64,000 nt of DNA from Symsagittifera roscoffensis (lineage: Eukaryota; Xenacoelomorpha; Acoela; Convolutidae). Location of the stretch: assembly GCF_963678635.1 (NCBI RefSeq), contig NC_087071.1, forward strand, positions 186,001 through 250,000. The letters run 5' to 3'. The translations under genes were made by a program, and so were the position numbers. The notes below the pieces were generated by a model. The model saw only the letters and a program-made list of their open reading frames with translations. It ran no database searches and was not told the DNA's origin. Positions 63,701 through 64,000 of the stretch are shown here, piece by piece (positions within the stretch are counted from its first letter, which is position 1; each line of letters starts with the position of its first letter).

Positions 63701-64000
63701 TGTGTGTACCTGACTGATGAACATGATGTATCTCCATCTACAGTGGCGTCTGTAATATCATGAGTATTAAAGACAGAGTGTTTATGTGTGTGTACCTGAC
63801 AGATGAACATGATGTATCTCCATCTACAGTGGCGTCTGTATTATCATGAGTATTAAAGACAGAGTGTTTATGTGTGTGTACCTGACAGATGAACATGATG
63901 TATCTCCATCTACAGTGGCGTCTGTAATATCATGAGTATTAAAGACAGAGTGTTTATGTGTGTGTATCTGACTGATGAACATGATGTATCTCCATCTACA

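Larger units (their letters stand above)
48337..64000 (-). repeat. Second large minisatellite (86-bp unit), diverged version of the first
   Basis: This is about 15.7 kb, roughly 180 units, running off the window. On the minus strand a unit reads AGACGCCACTGTAGATGGAG, then ATACATCATGTTCATCWGTC, then AG|GTACACACACATAAACAC, then TCTGTCTTTAATACTCATG and ATAATAC. Fixed differences from the first array are ACTGTAG for ACGGCAG, CTGTC for CTCTC, and AAACAC after the CA run; the CA run is also less variable. About half the units have CATCTGTCAG, the rest CATCAGTCAG. The exon-derived part and donor are kept. It lies on the 5' side of the M4 exon in gene direction. Confidence 0.96.

Noticed and set aside
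48337-64000. The array as a CRISPR locus
   Set aside because: There are no unique spacers between conserved repeats; the whole 86-bp unit is repeated, and the setting is a eukaryotic intron.

Overview
The window looks like nuclear DNA of an animal, probably an invertebrate; I cannot name the species. It is AT-rich, has GT-AG introns, dispersed inverted-repeat elements, microsatellites and a very large minisatellite, and shows no bacterial gene organisation. It holds one recognisable protein-coding gene, read on the minus strand: the 3' part of an NMDA-class ionotropic glutamate receptor, closest by eye to GluN3. Five exons can be assembled from sequence and splice phase. They are the fourth transmembrane segment (M4) exon at 43030-43195, then 8386-9411, 5798-6105, 5012-5466 and the terminal exon 3534-3862. 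Phases agree at all four junctions (0/0, 0/0, 2/2, 1/1) and the last exon ends in a stop. The product has a long, low-complexity cytoplasmic tail of about 700 residues rich in Gly, Pro, His, Gln, Asn and Ser, with a poly-Asn run and an acidic C-terminus.

Layout: 1-3533 is 3' flank and possible 3' UTR with repeat fragments. 3534-9411 holds the four tail exons and short introns. 9412-43029 is one intron of about 33.6 kb. It contains long-inverted-repeat elements (9.8-15.8 kb), short tandem repeats (16.5-17.8 kb) and then, from 18641 up to the M4 exon, about 24.4 kb of an 82-86 bp tandem repeat. 42136-48121 is a near-identical 2998-bp direct duplication carrying a second M4 exon (46028-46193). 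48137-48336 is a 200-N gap. 48337-64000 is a second large array of a diverged 86-bp version of the same repeat, running off the window.

The central observation is that the repeat unit is a copy of the receptor's own exon-intron boundary. Read on the minus strand, each unit contains the last 42 bp of the M4 exon (one base different in the main array), the 5' splice site CAG|GTACAC, a CA run and about 30 bp of intron. The intron therefore carries hundreds of copies of its own 5' splice site. Each unit also has a pyrimidine tract and an AG that could act as a 3' splice site. The long minus-strand reading frames in the arrays are by-products of the repeat period, not genes.
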